This document shows, one piece after another, positions 1 through 7,153 of a stretch of 7,153 bases of DNA. The position numbers were made by a program, and so were the translations under genes. The DNA comes from Autumnicola edwardsiae (GTDB taxonomy: Bacteria > Bacteroidota > Bacteroidia > Flavobacteriales > Flavobacteriaceae): the NCBI RefSeq assembly GCF_031846505.1, contig NZ_JAVRHP010000124.1:1-7153 (forward strand), given 5' to 3'. Within the stretch, counting starts at the first letter, position 1, and every line of letters begins with the position of its first letter. The notes beneath the pieces are model-generated. The model saw nothing but the letters and a program-made list of their open reading frames with translations. It made no database searches and was not told the DNA's origin.

Positions 1-177
1 GGATGCATCATACCAAGAGTTGATAATATCTACCGACAATTGATTGTTGTACTCAGATTCATCAAGTTGTGTGGCACCAAAATCCCACACATCTGGAAGA
101 CCAGGTTCGTCTTGTGAAAAGCCCTGTGAAATCCCCAGCAAGAGAAAAAGAGCTAATAATTGTAGTTGTTTCATCAT
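1..177 (-). CDS. Secreted protein, N-terminal fragment; possibly a pectin-acting enzyme
   Basis: This gene runs off the left edge and only its first 59 codons are present. The reading frame opens with two consecutive ATG codons (177-175 and 174-172), and either could be the start. Residues 5-17 are strongly hydrophobic and are followed by G-F-S-Q-D, which reads as a signal peptidase I signal peptide cut near residue 21 or 22; there is no lipobox cysteine. The mature part begins acidic and contains VWDFGATQLDESEYNN (residues 30-45), then INSWYD (52-57). From memory, this W-D-F-G-A...L-D...Y-N-N...I-N-S-W pattern occurs at the start of exported multidomain proteins of Bacteroidota, several of them annotated as pectate lyase- or pectinesterase-like. 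No catalytic domain is visible here, so that role is an inference. The gene lies downstream of the SusC/SusD/beta-helix operon, behind a likely terminator, so it may have its own promoter or depend on readthrough. Export and coding status are well supported; the enzyme class is not. Confidence 0.8.
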   Translation of the reverse strand, partial: MMKQLQLLALFLLLGISQGFSQDEPGLPDVWDFGATQLDESEYNNQLSVDIINSWYDAS

Positions 178-258
178 TCCATAAAGATTTAGTTTAATTA
201 AATATGTTCTATCCTAGCATTCTATTTTTTTACTGCCTTTATTATTCGAGTAAATAAC
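178..258 (-). other. Leader between the terminator and the truncated secreted-protein gene
   Basis: This is an AT-rich non-coding spacer in which a promoter for the left-edge gene would be expected if that gene is transcribed separately. I looked for the Bacteroidota promoter pattern (TTTG or TTG near -33, TAnnTTTG near -7) on the minus strand and found no convincing match. GGA lies immediately before the first ATG, too close to act as a normal ribosome binding site for it, although it would be 3 bases from the second ATG. No repeat or riboswitch-like structure is evident. Confidence 0.4.
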
Positions 259-293
259 AAAAGGGTATACATCTTTACAATGCATACCCTTTT
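259..293 (-). terminator. Probable Rho-independent terminator, possibly bidirectional
   Basis: The arms 259-268 (aaaagggtat) and 284-293 (ataccctttt) form a perfect 10-bp stem. After one A/C mismatch (269/283) the pairing continues for three more base pairs (270-272 with 280-282), closing a 7-base loop at 273-279. On the minus strand the stem ends in four U residues followed by GUUAUUUAC, a U-rich tail. The structure starts about 25 bases beyond the stop codon of the beta-helix lipoprotein gene, exactly where an operon terminator is expected. On the plus strand the stem is also followed by a T-rich run (to 294, then attattt), so it could stop transcription in both directions. Confidence 0.75.
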
Positions 294-318
294 TATTATT
301 TAAAGTTTAAACATCATA

Positions 319-1875
319 TTATCTCCAGCGAGGATCGCCTATCTGATTGTCAATAAGTGTTTGATTTGTAACTGTAAAGTCTCCAGTAGGTGGGTCAACA
401 AATCCCGGATCCAGATTAAAATAACTAGTGTCATCAAAAATATACTGCGCCGTATCATAGAATCCAGGTGCATTAAAGTAATTATTATTACTAAAAGACG
501 GAGATTCATCTATTCCTTCTCTATCTGCATAACCTTCAGATTCCGTATTTACGATCAGTGTATTCCTCACTGTCACATCATTTGACACAAAACGTATATA
601 TAGCAGCCTACTGCTTTCATTATTCGAAACGGAGTAAAGTGTATTACTATCAATAAGTACGTTCGAAGTCAAGCCTGTATCATTAGAGGTTCCACTCGCA
701 TCCATTCTTATAAAGTCCCTGTCTGGAGCAACATTATAAAAGGTATTGTTTAAAAGGTTTATATTAAGTACATCTGAATTTCTAAAATCTATAAAGTCCC
801 CTCCTGAAGTAAAGATGTCGTACACAATACTATTTTCAACGGTAAGTGTTTGTAAAATGGCATCAGTTTCATTACCGGCAATAAAGGAACGTCCATAATC
901 ATGGATGTTACAGCCGCTTATCAACAGAGAATTGAAATTTCCTGGACCAGTATACCTTACAAAATCTGAAAGATCTGATGATCCTTCACCAAGACCCTGC
1001 AGGTCCAGATCGATCAATTCCACATCTTCAGCCCCTGCAACAATTTCAAAATTCAATTGAAGAAGTGGCTTATCAAAGCTTCTCAAACCTCTAATGGTTA
1101 AAGATTTATCCAGCGTTATCGTTCCGGTTTGATCGGTATAATCCCCCGGTTCCAACACAAAAATATCGCCTGCAACTGCATCTGCAATCATTTGTAACAG
1201 GTCGTCCTCCGGAGTTACTAATTTACCATCACCAATATCGATTCCTGTGGTAAATTCCTTAACGCCTCTTATTTGCGAACCATTAAGTAAAGTGGCGGTA
1301 TAATCTGTTTCTGAGCTAAGACCGGTCACAGTAGCGATCCCGGCGGCTCTATCTTCAGCGGTAATAGTATAGGTAATATCTCCCGGGCTTAGGTTAATTT
1401 CAGTAACCTCACTGCCAGGCACCCATCTCAGGATTGCCTCACCAGACTTGATATCGCCATCTTCGCCTTCGATAAAGATCTGCTCGGTTAAAGTTCGGGC
1501 TGTTGTGGTCGCCCAGGAGGAGTCATCAATTCCCCTCTCACTAATAGCTTTAACTCTTATAGAATATAAAGTTTCACTTTCAAGAGGTACCAGAACTGGT
1601 AACTCATCAGGATTCACCTCAACCGTTCTTACAATATTGTTGAATTGTAATGAATCATTTGCGAATTCAACAATATAGCTATTCGCATTGTCGTTGACCG
1701 TCCAGTTCAGTTCTACATTAACCTGGTTTCTTACAAAGGCTGTTAGATTTACCGGAGCGAATTCTCTGTCTACAGGAAGCTCTTCGACAAGTTCTTCATC
1801 ATAGTCACAACTCGTAACAGTAGCCACGAGTAGAATAGCTATCAGTAAACTTTTAAAGATGTATTTTAGTTTCAT
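319..1875 (-). CDS. Surface lipoprotein: fibronectin-III-like domains plus DUF4957/DUF5123-type beta-helix; likely glycan-binding protein
   Basis: This is a 518-residue lipoprotein and the third gene of the transporter operon. Residues 1-23 form a lipoprotein signal ending in the lipobox VTSC (20-23). The next residues, DYDEE, are acidic, which fits the lipoprotein export signal that sends Bacteroidota lipoproteins to the cell surface. About 38-128 resembles a fibronectin type III domain (V-E-L-N-W-T, then Y-S-I-R-V-K-A near 104-110). About 130-211 looks like a second, more divergent one (A-I-L-R-W-V, then T-D-Y-T-A-T-L). From about 216, repeated short strands such as SLTIRGL (258-264), VELIDLDLQGL (285-295) and LTVENSIVYDI (344-354) suggest a parallel beta-helix like DUF4957. 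The end (about 400-516; SNNNYF, LDPGF, GDPRW) resembles DUF5123. The gene starts 30 bp after the susD-like gene. Its position matches that of SusE/SusF-like surface glycan-binding proteins, so capturing the substrate, perhaps pectin, is the likely role. The beta-helix fold is shared with pectic lyases, but I cannot identify a catalytic residue set, so an enzyme is possible but less likely. Domain names are from recognition, not a search. Confidence 0.88.
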   Translation of the reverse strand: MKLKYIFKSLLIAILLVATVTSCDYDEELVEELPVDREFAPVNLTAFVRNQVNVELNWTVNDNANSYIVEFANDSLQFNNIVRTVEVNPDELPVLVPLESETLYSIRVKAISERGIDDSSWATTTARTLTEQIFIEGEDGDIKSGEAILRWVPGSEVTEINLSPGDITYTITAEDRAAGIATVTGLSSETDYTATLLNGSQIRGVKEFTTGIDIGDGKLVTPEDDLLQMIADAVAGDIFVLEPGDYTDQTGTITLDKSLTIRGLRSFDKPLLQLNFEIVAGAEDVELIDLDLQGLGEGSSDLSDFVRYTGPGNFNSLLISGCNIHDYGRSFIAGNETDAILQTLTVENSIVYDIFTSGGDFIDFRNSDVLNINLLNNTFYNVAPDRDFIRMDASGTSNDTGLTSNVLIDSNTLYSVSNNESSRLLYIRFVSNDVTVRNTLIVNTESEGYADREGIDESPSFSNNNYFNAPGFYDTAQYIFDDTSYFNLDPGFVDPPTGDFTVTNQTLIDNQIGDPRWR

Positions 1876-1905
1876 AACTTATTAATTAATTCTGTTTTTT
1901 AGATT

Positions 1906-3705
1906 CTAGTAACCGTAGTCGTTTACTAATTGGCCATTACTGGCATCAATAAATACCTGCCAGATCGGCCAGAATTGTCTGTTATCTGGATCTACTCCCG
2001 GTTTATAAATAGTATTAATTATTTCATCCAGTGGCTGATCCCAGGTAAAAGCTGAATACTCAGGGCCAGGATTTGAGGTTTCACCTCTTTCCAAACCATA
2101 TATATCTAAAGTATACCCATCTTCTTCATATTTAAAATAAAGCGTGGTAGGCACATTAGCGTAGTCCCCTGTTCTATTGTTTAAATCTGACAACTCCTGT
2201 TTCTCTTCATCTAATTTCTCGCTAAGTAGATTCCACCGAATAAGATCCATTTTTCTGTCCATTTCTCCTGTAAACTCATATTTATATTCTTCTACAATTG
2301 CATTGAACATTTGCTCTTTGGAAGAGAGCGCATTTACATAAGCATCAACTTTTTCACTATGCTGATCGGACGGAAATGCTCTTTGGCGGATTTCTTTAAG
2401 GTAAGGTGCTGCAGCTCCAGGCCCTTCTAATTCGTTAGCCGCCTCTGCAGCAGTTAAAAGAATTTCAGCATATCTCATATAAATCAAGTTAACTCCGTCA
2501 TCATTTGTTGAAGTTACATAACGATTCATCCATTCATATCTATATTTCCCAAAATACCATGTATCAATACCAACCAGCTCTTGCTGGGCAACTCCATCTA
2601 TTGCAGCTCCCCATTCATAAGGAACAGCGGTTACATCTCTTCGCGTATCCTCCTCATCAAAATCGTAATAAACAGTAGGCGTAGGTCCGGCGGTCCCACC
2701 TCTAGGCTGGCCAGTAAATTGGTCTGCACTTCGGTGACGAACGGCAAAAGAAAATAAAACACGTCCACGACCATCTGCGAATGGGATCTCCCATAAAGAT
2801 TCTCCACCGGCATTTATATTTTCCTCATTGTACCTTCTCCAGAAACCTTCAAAAGACGGTTCAAGAGAAGTGGTTCCACTATTAATAACAGATCGGCACT
2901 CCTCCAATGCTAACTGATACATCTGCTGAACAGAAAGATCAGGATCATTACTTCTTCTTACACCATCAGGATACTGCTGAAATCCACTAGCTACCATTGC
3001 CAAGCGCGCTCTAAAGCCTTTAACAAAGGCTTTATTAATACGCTCAACAGTTGTGGTTGCAGGACTTGCATTAGGCCAAGCTACCAATGTAGATGCCTCT
3101 CCTAAGTCTGAAATAAGTCTTTTGTAGATTGTATCACGGCTGGTTTTAGGTAAATACAGCGTCTCGGAAGTAATAGGTTCAAAGCGAGCAGGCACATCTC
3201 CCCATGCTTTCATAAGATCTGCATAGTAGATTGCTCTATAAGTGAGTGCTGCCCCTAAAAGTTGACCAAATTCTGTTCCTGGTTCAGGATTACCATAAGT
3301 TCTTAATCCTCTAATAACTATATTTGCTCGTTCTATACCCTGATACATTAAAGCCCAGGCGTTATTATCAGTATTCATTCGAGAATTACTTGGCTTAGCA
3401 TCATAGTATACCAAATCTGCATCTGAACCTTCGTCTCCAGCACTGTAATTATATTCAACATCTGTATTAAACCCATAATAAGGAATAAAACGTCCTCTAT
3501 AAGAATTTGTTTGTCCTATAGGTTCCAGTATTCCATCTACTGCTCCTCTCGCTAAACCTACCGTTGAAAAAATAGTCGATTCATCAAGACTTGATTTGGC
3601 AGGAGCATCTAAAAAATCTTCATCTACAAAGTCCTCCTCGCATGATACTACCAGGCATATTAAAAGAAATGCCAAACAGATTTTTATTAAATTTTTCATT
3701 TTCAT
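1906..3705 (-). CDS. SusD/RagB-family nutrient-binding outer-membrane lipoprotein
   Basis: SusD-like proteins sit on the cell surface as a lid over the SusC barrel, binding the oligosaccharide and delivering it for import. This one has 599 residues, a little longer than many family members. Its lipobox is VVSC (19-22), followed by the acidic EED, which fits surface display. Family hallmarks are visible in order: YQGIERANIVI (121-131); the N-terminal SusD-like motif AALTYRAIYYADLMKAWGDV (152-171), part of the TPR-like helical core; LIYMRYAEILLTAAEA (407-422); and the C-terminal IVEEYKYEFTGE (470-481) continuing to DLIRWN (487-492). The C-terminal tail is rich in aromatic residues, including FWPIWQVF. 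The gene starts only 7 bp after the susC stop codon, so the two are surely cotranscribed. M1 and M3 are both possible starts; M1 is used here, and the choice barely alters the signal peptide. No clear Shine-Dalgarno sequence is present, as is usual in this phylum. The family is certain; the substrate cannot be read from this sequence. Confidence 0.97.
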   Translation of the reverse strand: MKMKNLIKICLAFLLICLVVSCEEDFVDEDFLDAPAKSSLDESTIFSTVGLARGAVDGILEPIGQTNSYRGRFIPYYGFNTDVEYNYSAGDEGSDADLVYYDAKPSNSRMNTDNNAWALMYQGIERANIVIRGLRTYGNPEPGTEFGQLLGAALTYRAIYYADLMKAWGDVPARFEPITSETLYLPKTSRDTIYKRLISDLGEASTLVAWPNASPATTTVERINKAFVKGFRARLAMVASGFQQYPDGVRRSNDPDLSVQQMYQLALEECRSVINSGTTSLEPSFEGFWRRYNEENINAGGESLWEIPFADGRGRVLFSFAVRHRSADQFTGQPRGGTAGPTPTVYYDFDEEDTRRDVTAVPYEWGAAIDGVAQQELVGIDTWYFGKYRYEWMNRYVTSTNDDGVNLIYMRYAEILLTAAEAANELEGPGAAAPYLKEIRQRAFPSDQHSEKVDAYVNALSSKEQMFNAIVEEYKYEFTGEMDRKMDLIRWNLLSEKLDEEKQELSDLNNRTGDYANVPTTLYFKYEEDGYTLDIYGLERGETSNPGPEYSAFTWDQPLDEIINTIYKPGVDPDNRQFWPIWQVFIDASNGQLVNDYGY

Positions 3706-3712
3706 CTAAATT

Positions 3713-6700
3713 TTAAAAATTAAGGTTTAAACCAAATACTATTTGTCTGTTTCTAGGAAACGGAGAATAATCAACTCCTGGAGTAAGAGGAGTATTTCTT
3801 CTGGTAGACACCTCAGGATCAAGGCCTGAATAATCGGTTAAAACAAATACATTATTTGCTGTTGCATAAAATCTTAGTGTAGTGATATTATATTTAGAAA
3901 CAAGCGAATTAGGCAAGGTATATCCTAAAGTAAGGGTATTTAAGCGGAGAAAGGAACCATCTTCAACAGCCCAATCACTAAACACATAGCTACGCATATA
4001 TGGAGACCACATTGTGGTGTTTTCATTTGCAGCTGCCAACGCATCAGGATCAGTTATAAGCTCACCCGTTTCAGGATTAAGATTAGTCCATCTCCTTCCA
4101 TCTTCCATTACAGAACTCAAATTACGATACTGGCTATTTTCGTTAGCTGTGGTAAACTGAACCTTATTAGCATTATAAACATCATTCCCAATACTGTAAT
4201 TAAAGGCTGCAGAAAAATCAAATCCATATGCATACGAATTAATCACAAATCCACCCGTAACATCTGGGTTAGCATCCCCAATAATAGAGTTATCATCAAT
4301 ATTTACTACTCCATCCCCATTAATATCTTTTAATTTTAATGAACCAGGCATTACTTCACCTACTACATCACTATTATCTACCACATCAGGTCTTAGTGTA
4401 TATGTATTTGTTGAAGAATCATAGTCAAAATCAGATACTTCATATCGTCCATCATTTTGATAGCCGTACATTGCTCCTACCGGTTGACCTTCCCATACAG
4501 CATAATCACTACCAATCTGAGATGATGCCCAACCTGAATACTCTTGATAATCTTCTAAAGACCCTAGTGAATTAATCTTATTCTTATTCGCCGATGCATT
4601 GAGGGAAAAACTTATTCCATAGTCTTCCTTGGTAATCGCGTTAATATTTAATGAGCCCTCAACTCCCGTATTTTGTATCTCACCAAGGTTTCTGTACTGA
4701 AACTCATATCCTGAACCTGGTGTACGAAAAGCAAGCAGTAGATCGGTAGTAGTATTTTTATAAGCTTCTACAGTACCACTTAATACTCCATTAAACATTT
4801 CAAAATCAATACCAGCATTTTGGGTTACAGTAGTTTCCCACTTAAGGTCTGGATTAGCCAAAACTCTTGAGGCTGACCAATACGTTGGAATCTCATTTAA
4901 ATAAGTGGTGGTATTAGACTGAAAGGTTTGCACGGTTTGTCCTGCTGGAATATTATTATTACCAGCTTCACCGTAACTGAATCTTACCTTAAGTGCATCA
5001 AGCCAATCTACGTCCTTTAGAAAATTTTCTTCTTTTATTTTCCATGCTACTGCAGCCGAGGGAAAATACCCCCAGCGATTATCCCCCAGAAATTTACTAG
5101 ATCCATCTGCACGGTAGGTCGCTGTAACTAAATACTTATTCATGAAGTCATAATTCACTCTACCAAAGAATGATAATAGCTTATCATCTGGACGATAAAA
5201 ATTATCGACAGTTTGAGGAGTACCCTGAGTCGTTAATCTTCTGGTAGTCTCAAAATCGAAATCTCTTGGAAAGCCTTGAATTTCTGCAACTTCAACATTA
5301 TCCTGAGTGATAATCATCTCTTGACCTAAAAGCAGTTTTAGATTATGATCTTCGCTAAGAAAATTGTCAAAATCGTAATTAATAGTGTTAGCATTCCTAA
5401 AACTTTCTCGCTTGCGATCGCTATACACAAGTGATGGCAGCCCCTGATTATTTGCAGATGGTCTGTTATTTGAATAATAGGTAGATCGACCATAATATCT
5501 ATAATCCTGCTCGATTCTATAATCCAAACCAAAATCTGATTGAAATCTTAAATTATTAATTATATCCCAGCCAAAGCTTCCTAACATATTATAATTCCTT
5601 CTAAGCTGCTGTCTTTGGTTATCATCTGTAGCCACAAATGGATTTATCAAATAACTTGCTACAGCCCCTTCCGTATCTGCCCTAGTTGTAGTAAGACCGG
5701 AGACTGGAATTGGGGAGTATTGAACACTATATTTCAATCTTGAATCAGCAGAAGAAATTTCATTTTGTTCATTGGCACCTCCTCCATTAATTTCAGTTTC
5801 AGAAAATCTAATAGTGAAGGATAAATCTACCTTCTCACCCGCCTGACTCTTTAGAGCCAAAGACAGGTTATCTCTTTTGAAATCTGAGCCAACCATGATA
5901 GTATTCACATCATAATGTGCATAATTAAAATTAAAATTTGCCTTTTCAGAACCACCTCTTATTGCCATATCATGGCTCTGAACTTCTCCCATATTACCAT
6001 AAATTTGTTTTTGCCAGTTATTGCCTTCCTGACCGGCATATAGATCGTAATCCTGCCATAATCCAAAATATCTTTCATAAGAATCTAAATTTTCAGGATC
6101 ATCCAATAATGCATACTCATATTGCCATTTTACAAAATCTTCCGGTGAAAGGACATCAATGGTATTTGCTATTTTCTGAAAGCCATAAAAGGAATTCACA
6201 TTCACACTTATCTTACCATCCACCCCATCCTTGGTTGTAATGATAATAACTCCATTCGCTCCTCTTGAACCGTAAATTGCTGTAGAGGAAGCATCTTTTA
6301 ATACAGAAATGCTTGCAATATCAGTAGGACTTATATCACTCATACTGCCCACAGGAAAACCATCTACAATTATTAGAGGTGAGCCATCCTGAGTCAGAGA
6401 ACCATTACCCCGTATCCTAATATTTACTTCGGCATCTGGTGAACCTTCAGTAGAAAGCACCTGTACACCAGCAAGCCTTCCTGTTAAGGCTTCAGCTACA
6501 CTTGCCCTACCCTGCTCAGCCAATTCGCTTCCAGAAATAGCCACTACAGACCCCGTTAAGTCAGATTTCCTAGTAGTCCCGTATCCAACAACAACCACTT
6601 CATCCAATGCATTTGAATCTACAAGAAGCTCGATATCGATGGTGTTTCTACCATCCACATTGGTTTCCAATGTTTGAAATCCAACATAACTAAATACTAA

Positions 6701-6973
6701 CACAGCATCTTCACCGGACGCCTGAATGGAATACTCACCATCGAAATTAGTTACCGCCCCGTTAGAAGTACCTTTCTCTAATATAGTTACTCCGGCTAGC
6801 GGCATTTTCGAATCGGCAGCAATCACAGTACCGTTGATTTCGGTATTTTGAGCAAAGATCATATTTGTAGCAAGAAGCATGCATACAATAAGCGGGGTAT
6901 GCAGCTTATACTTAATCCTGATTTTCAGAAAACCCAAAAAAACCGAAAACGTTTTAGTAAAAACTTGTTCCAT
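3713..6973 (-). CDS. SusC/RagA-family TonB-dependent outer-membrane glycan transporter
   Basis: This 1086-residue protein is a full-length SusC-like TonB-dependent transporter, which imports oligosaccharides across the outer membrane with energy from TonB-ExbBD. Residues 25-41 are the hydrophobic core of a signal peptide ending I-F-A before Q42. About 44-118 is a carboxypeptidase-D regulatory-like domain (EINGTVI, FDGEYSI, FSYVGFQ). The TonB box DEVVVVGYG is at 124-132. The plug domain follows, with IRIRGNGSL (185-193), PLIIVDGFPV (199-208) and the hallmark VLKDASSTAIYGSRGANGVI (224-243). The remainder is the 22-strand barrel, ending in the aromatic-terminated strand IVFGLNLNF. A calcium-loop-like D-I-N-G-D-G-V-V-N-I-D-D lies at 883-894, as in many SusC proteins. 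There is no N-terminal STN domain, so no anti-sigma signalling extension is expected. The only upstream ATG gives about 24 residues before the signal-peptide core, longer than usual. The susD-like partner follows after 7 bp, which defines the SusC/SusD complex. The gene looks intact. Confidence 0.98.
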   Translation of the reverse strand: MEQVFTKTFSVFLGFLKIRIKYKLHTPLIVCMLLATNMIFAQNTEINGTVIAADSKMPLAGVTILEKGTSNGAVTNFDGEYSIQASGEDAVLVFSYVGFQTLETNVDGRNTIDIELLVDSNALDEVVVVGYGTTRKSDLTGSVVAISGSELAEQGRASVAEALTGRLAGVQVLSTEGSPDAEVNIRIRGNGSLTQDGSPLIIVDGFPVGSMSDISPTDIASISVLKDASSTAIYGSRGANGVIIITTKDGVDGKISVNVNSFYGFQKIANTIDVLSPEDFVKWQYEYALLDDPENLDSYERYFGLWQDYDLYAGQEGNNWQKQIYGNMGEVQSHDMAIRGGSEKANFNFNYAHYDVNTIMVGSDFKRDNLSLALKSQAGEKVDLSFTIRFSETEINGGGANEQNEISSADSRLKYSVQYSPIPVSGLTTTRADTEGAVASYLINPFVATDDNQRQQLRRNYNMLGSFGWDIINNLRFQSDFGLDYRIEQDYRYYGRSTYYSNNRPSANNQGLPSLVYSDRKRESFRNANTINYDFDNFLSEDHNLKLLLGQEMIITQDNVEVAEIQGFPRDFDFETTRRLTTQGTPQTVDNFYRPDDKLLSFFGRVNYDFMNKYLVTATYRADGSSKFLGDNRWGYFPSAAVAWKIKEENFLKDVDWLDALKVRFSYGEAGNNNIPAGQTVQTFQSNTTTYLNEIPTYWSASRVLANPDLKWETTVTQNAGIDFEMFNGVLSGTVEAYKNTTTDLLLAFRTPGSGYEFQYRNLGEIQNTGVEGSLNINAITKEDYGISFSLNASANKNKINSLGSLEDYQEYSGWASSQIGSDYAVWEGQPVGAMYGYQNDGRYEVSDFDYDSSTNTYTLRPDVVDNSDVVGEVMPGSLKLKDINGDGVVNIDDNSIIGDANPDVTGGFVINSYAYGFDFSAAFNYSIGNDVYNANKVQFTTANENSQYRNLSSVMEDGRRWTNLNPETGELITDPDALAAANENTTMWSPYMRSYVFSDWAVEDGSFLRLNTLTLGYTLPNSLVSKYNITTLRFYATANNVFVLTDYSGLDPEVSTRRNTPLTPGVDYSPFPRNRQIVFGLNLNF

Positions 6974-7153
6974 AAAATTCGTTAGTTAAATTAATTAGTT
7001 AGTGCTTTTCACCATTTTTATAACACTAATGATTTTATAACACTAATGATTCTTCGTATTTAGAATGTTAAAATGACAATATTTAAAATCCCCCACAACT
7101 CACTGATCTCATGCTGAAACTAAACTATCTTAATATTTCAACAATGTAATCGA
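6974..7153 (-). promoter_or_regulatory. Non-coding region upstream of susC; presumed operon promoter region
   Basis: These bases precede the first gene of the operon and hold no credible coding sequence: every frame I followed near the right edge meets a stop within a few dozen codons. The region is AT-rich and should contain the operon promoter and the 5' untranslated leader. I found no good TAnnTTTG match on the minus strand. A weak candidate is TTG at about 7078-7080 (minus strand) followed after 14 bases by TAAATACG, but both spacing and sequence are poor. The tandem repeat described separately is the main structure. Which gene lies to the right of the window is unknown. Confidence 0.45.
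7016..7049. repeat. Perfect 17-bp tandem direct repeat upstream of susC, candidate operator
   Basis: The unit ttttataacactaatga occurs twice head to tail without any mismatch (7016-7032 and 7033-7049), and both copies are followed by tt. The nearer copy ends 43 bases upstream of the susC start codon. The core cactaa (7024-7029 and 7041-7046) recurs once more in inverted orientation as ttagtg at 6999-7004. Directly repeated sites about 1.5 helical turns apart are compatible with a tandem-binding regulator, for example the AraC-type DNA-binding domain of hybrid two-component PUL regulators. A simple slippage duplication is the alternative. The repeat is certain; its role is not. Confidence 0.6.

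Noticed and set aside
361..585. Plus-strand open frame near the terminator end of the lipoprotein gene
   Set aside because: It overlaps the conserved DUF5123-like end of the minus-strand gene and gives an Ile/Arg/Lys-rich product with no recognisable features.
1448..1678. Plus-strand open frame of 76 codons opposite the fibronectin-III-like domains
   Set aside because: It is entirely antisense to the lipoprotein gene, with no domain, signal peptide or start signal of its own.
2631..2813. Second minus-strand frame inside the susD-like gene
   Set aside because: It is out of frame within a continuous, conserved SusD coding sequence, so there is no reason to infer a frameshift or nested gene.
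4291..4327. Dockerin- or EF-hand-like D-I-N-G-D-G-V-V-N-I-D-D loop in SusC as a sign of a fused cellulosome-type domain
   Set aside because: Single loops of this kind are common near this position in ordinary SusC-like proteins. There is no second repeat, so this is a normal family feature rather than a fusion.
4339..4575. Plus-strand open frame of 78 codons inside the susC gene
   Set aside because: It is antisense to the barrel region, with a His/Leu-rich composition typical of the reverse of Asn- and Asp-rich coding sequence, and no supporting signal.
5338..5532. Second minus-strand frame inside the susC gene
   Set aside because: It is out of frame within an uninterrupted SusC barrel sequence. 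The Ile-rich product reflects AT-rich codons read in the wrong frame.
5938..6240. Plus-strand open frame of 100 codons inside the susC gene
   Set aside because: It is fully antisense to a region coding for conserved SusC sequence. Its predicted protein is rich in His, Leu and Pro, with no recognisable domain and no ribosome binding site; it is a shadow of the real gene.
6982..7001. Short direct repeat ttagtta in the susC leader (6982-6988 and 6995-7001)
   Set aside because: At 7 bp within very AT-rich sequence it is easily explained by chance, and no symmetry or spacing supports a function.
7064..7153. Possible start of a divergent plus-strand gene at the right edge
   Set aside because: The ATG at about 7074 reaches a stop after 14 codons, and the later ATG near 7111 after 12 codons. 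Neither could be a gene start.

Overview
The window looks like part of a polysaccharide utilization locus (PUL) from a Bacteroidota genome, most likely a marine or environmental member of the Flavobacteriaceae. The evidence is an adjacent SusC-like/SusD-like pair, lipoproteins with acidic residues just after the lipobox cysteine, low GC content, AT-rich leaders without clear Shine-Dalgarno sequences, and protein style (for example SusC signal peptide ending FAQ). Genus cannot be fixed from the sequence.

Everything recognisable is coded on the minus strand, so the locus reads from right to left. At 6974-7153 is a non-coding leader with a perfect 17-bp tandem repeat. Then come a SusC-like TonB-dependent outer-membrane transporter (3713-6973), a SusD-like surface glycan-binding lipoprotein (1906-3705, 7 bp after susC), and a third lipoprotein with two fibronectin-III-like domains followed by a DUF4957/DUF5123-type parallel beta-helix region (319-1875, 30 bp after susD). 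A strong stem-loop at 259-293 probably ends this three-gene transcript. Beyond it, the first 59 codons of another secreted protein (1-177) run off the left edge.

In the working model, the third lipoprotein and SusD capture an oligosaccharide at the cell surface, SusD acts as the lid of the SusC barrel, and SusC imports the glycan using TonB energy. The truncated exported protein is probably an enzyme or binding protein for the same glycan. Proteins of the DUF4957/DUF5123 type, and exported proteins starting with a W-D-F-G-A motif, are to my knowledge often found in pectin loci. Pectin or a related uronate-containing glycan is therefore my best guess for the substrate. No lyase, hydrolase or regulator gene is complete in the window, so the substrate remains an inference.

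I see no RNA gene, insertion sequence, CRISPR array or phage feature. The operon is conventional. The points most worth a second look are the repeated element upstream of susC and the role of the beta-helix lipoprotein in the position normally held by a surface glycan-binding protein.
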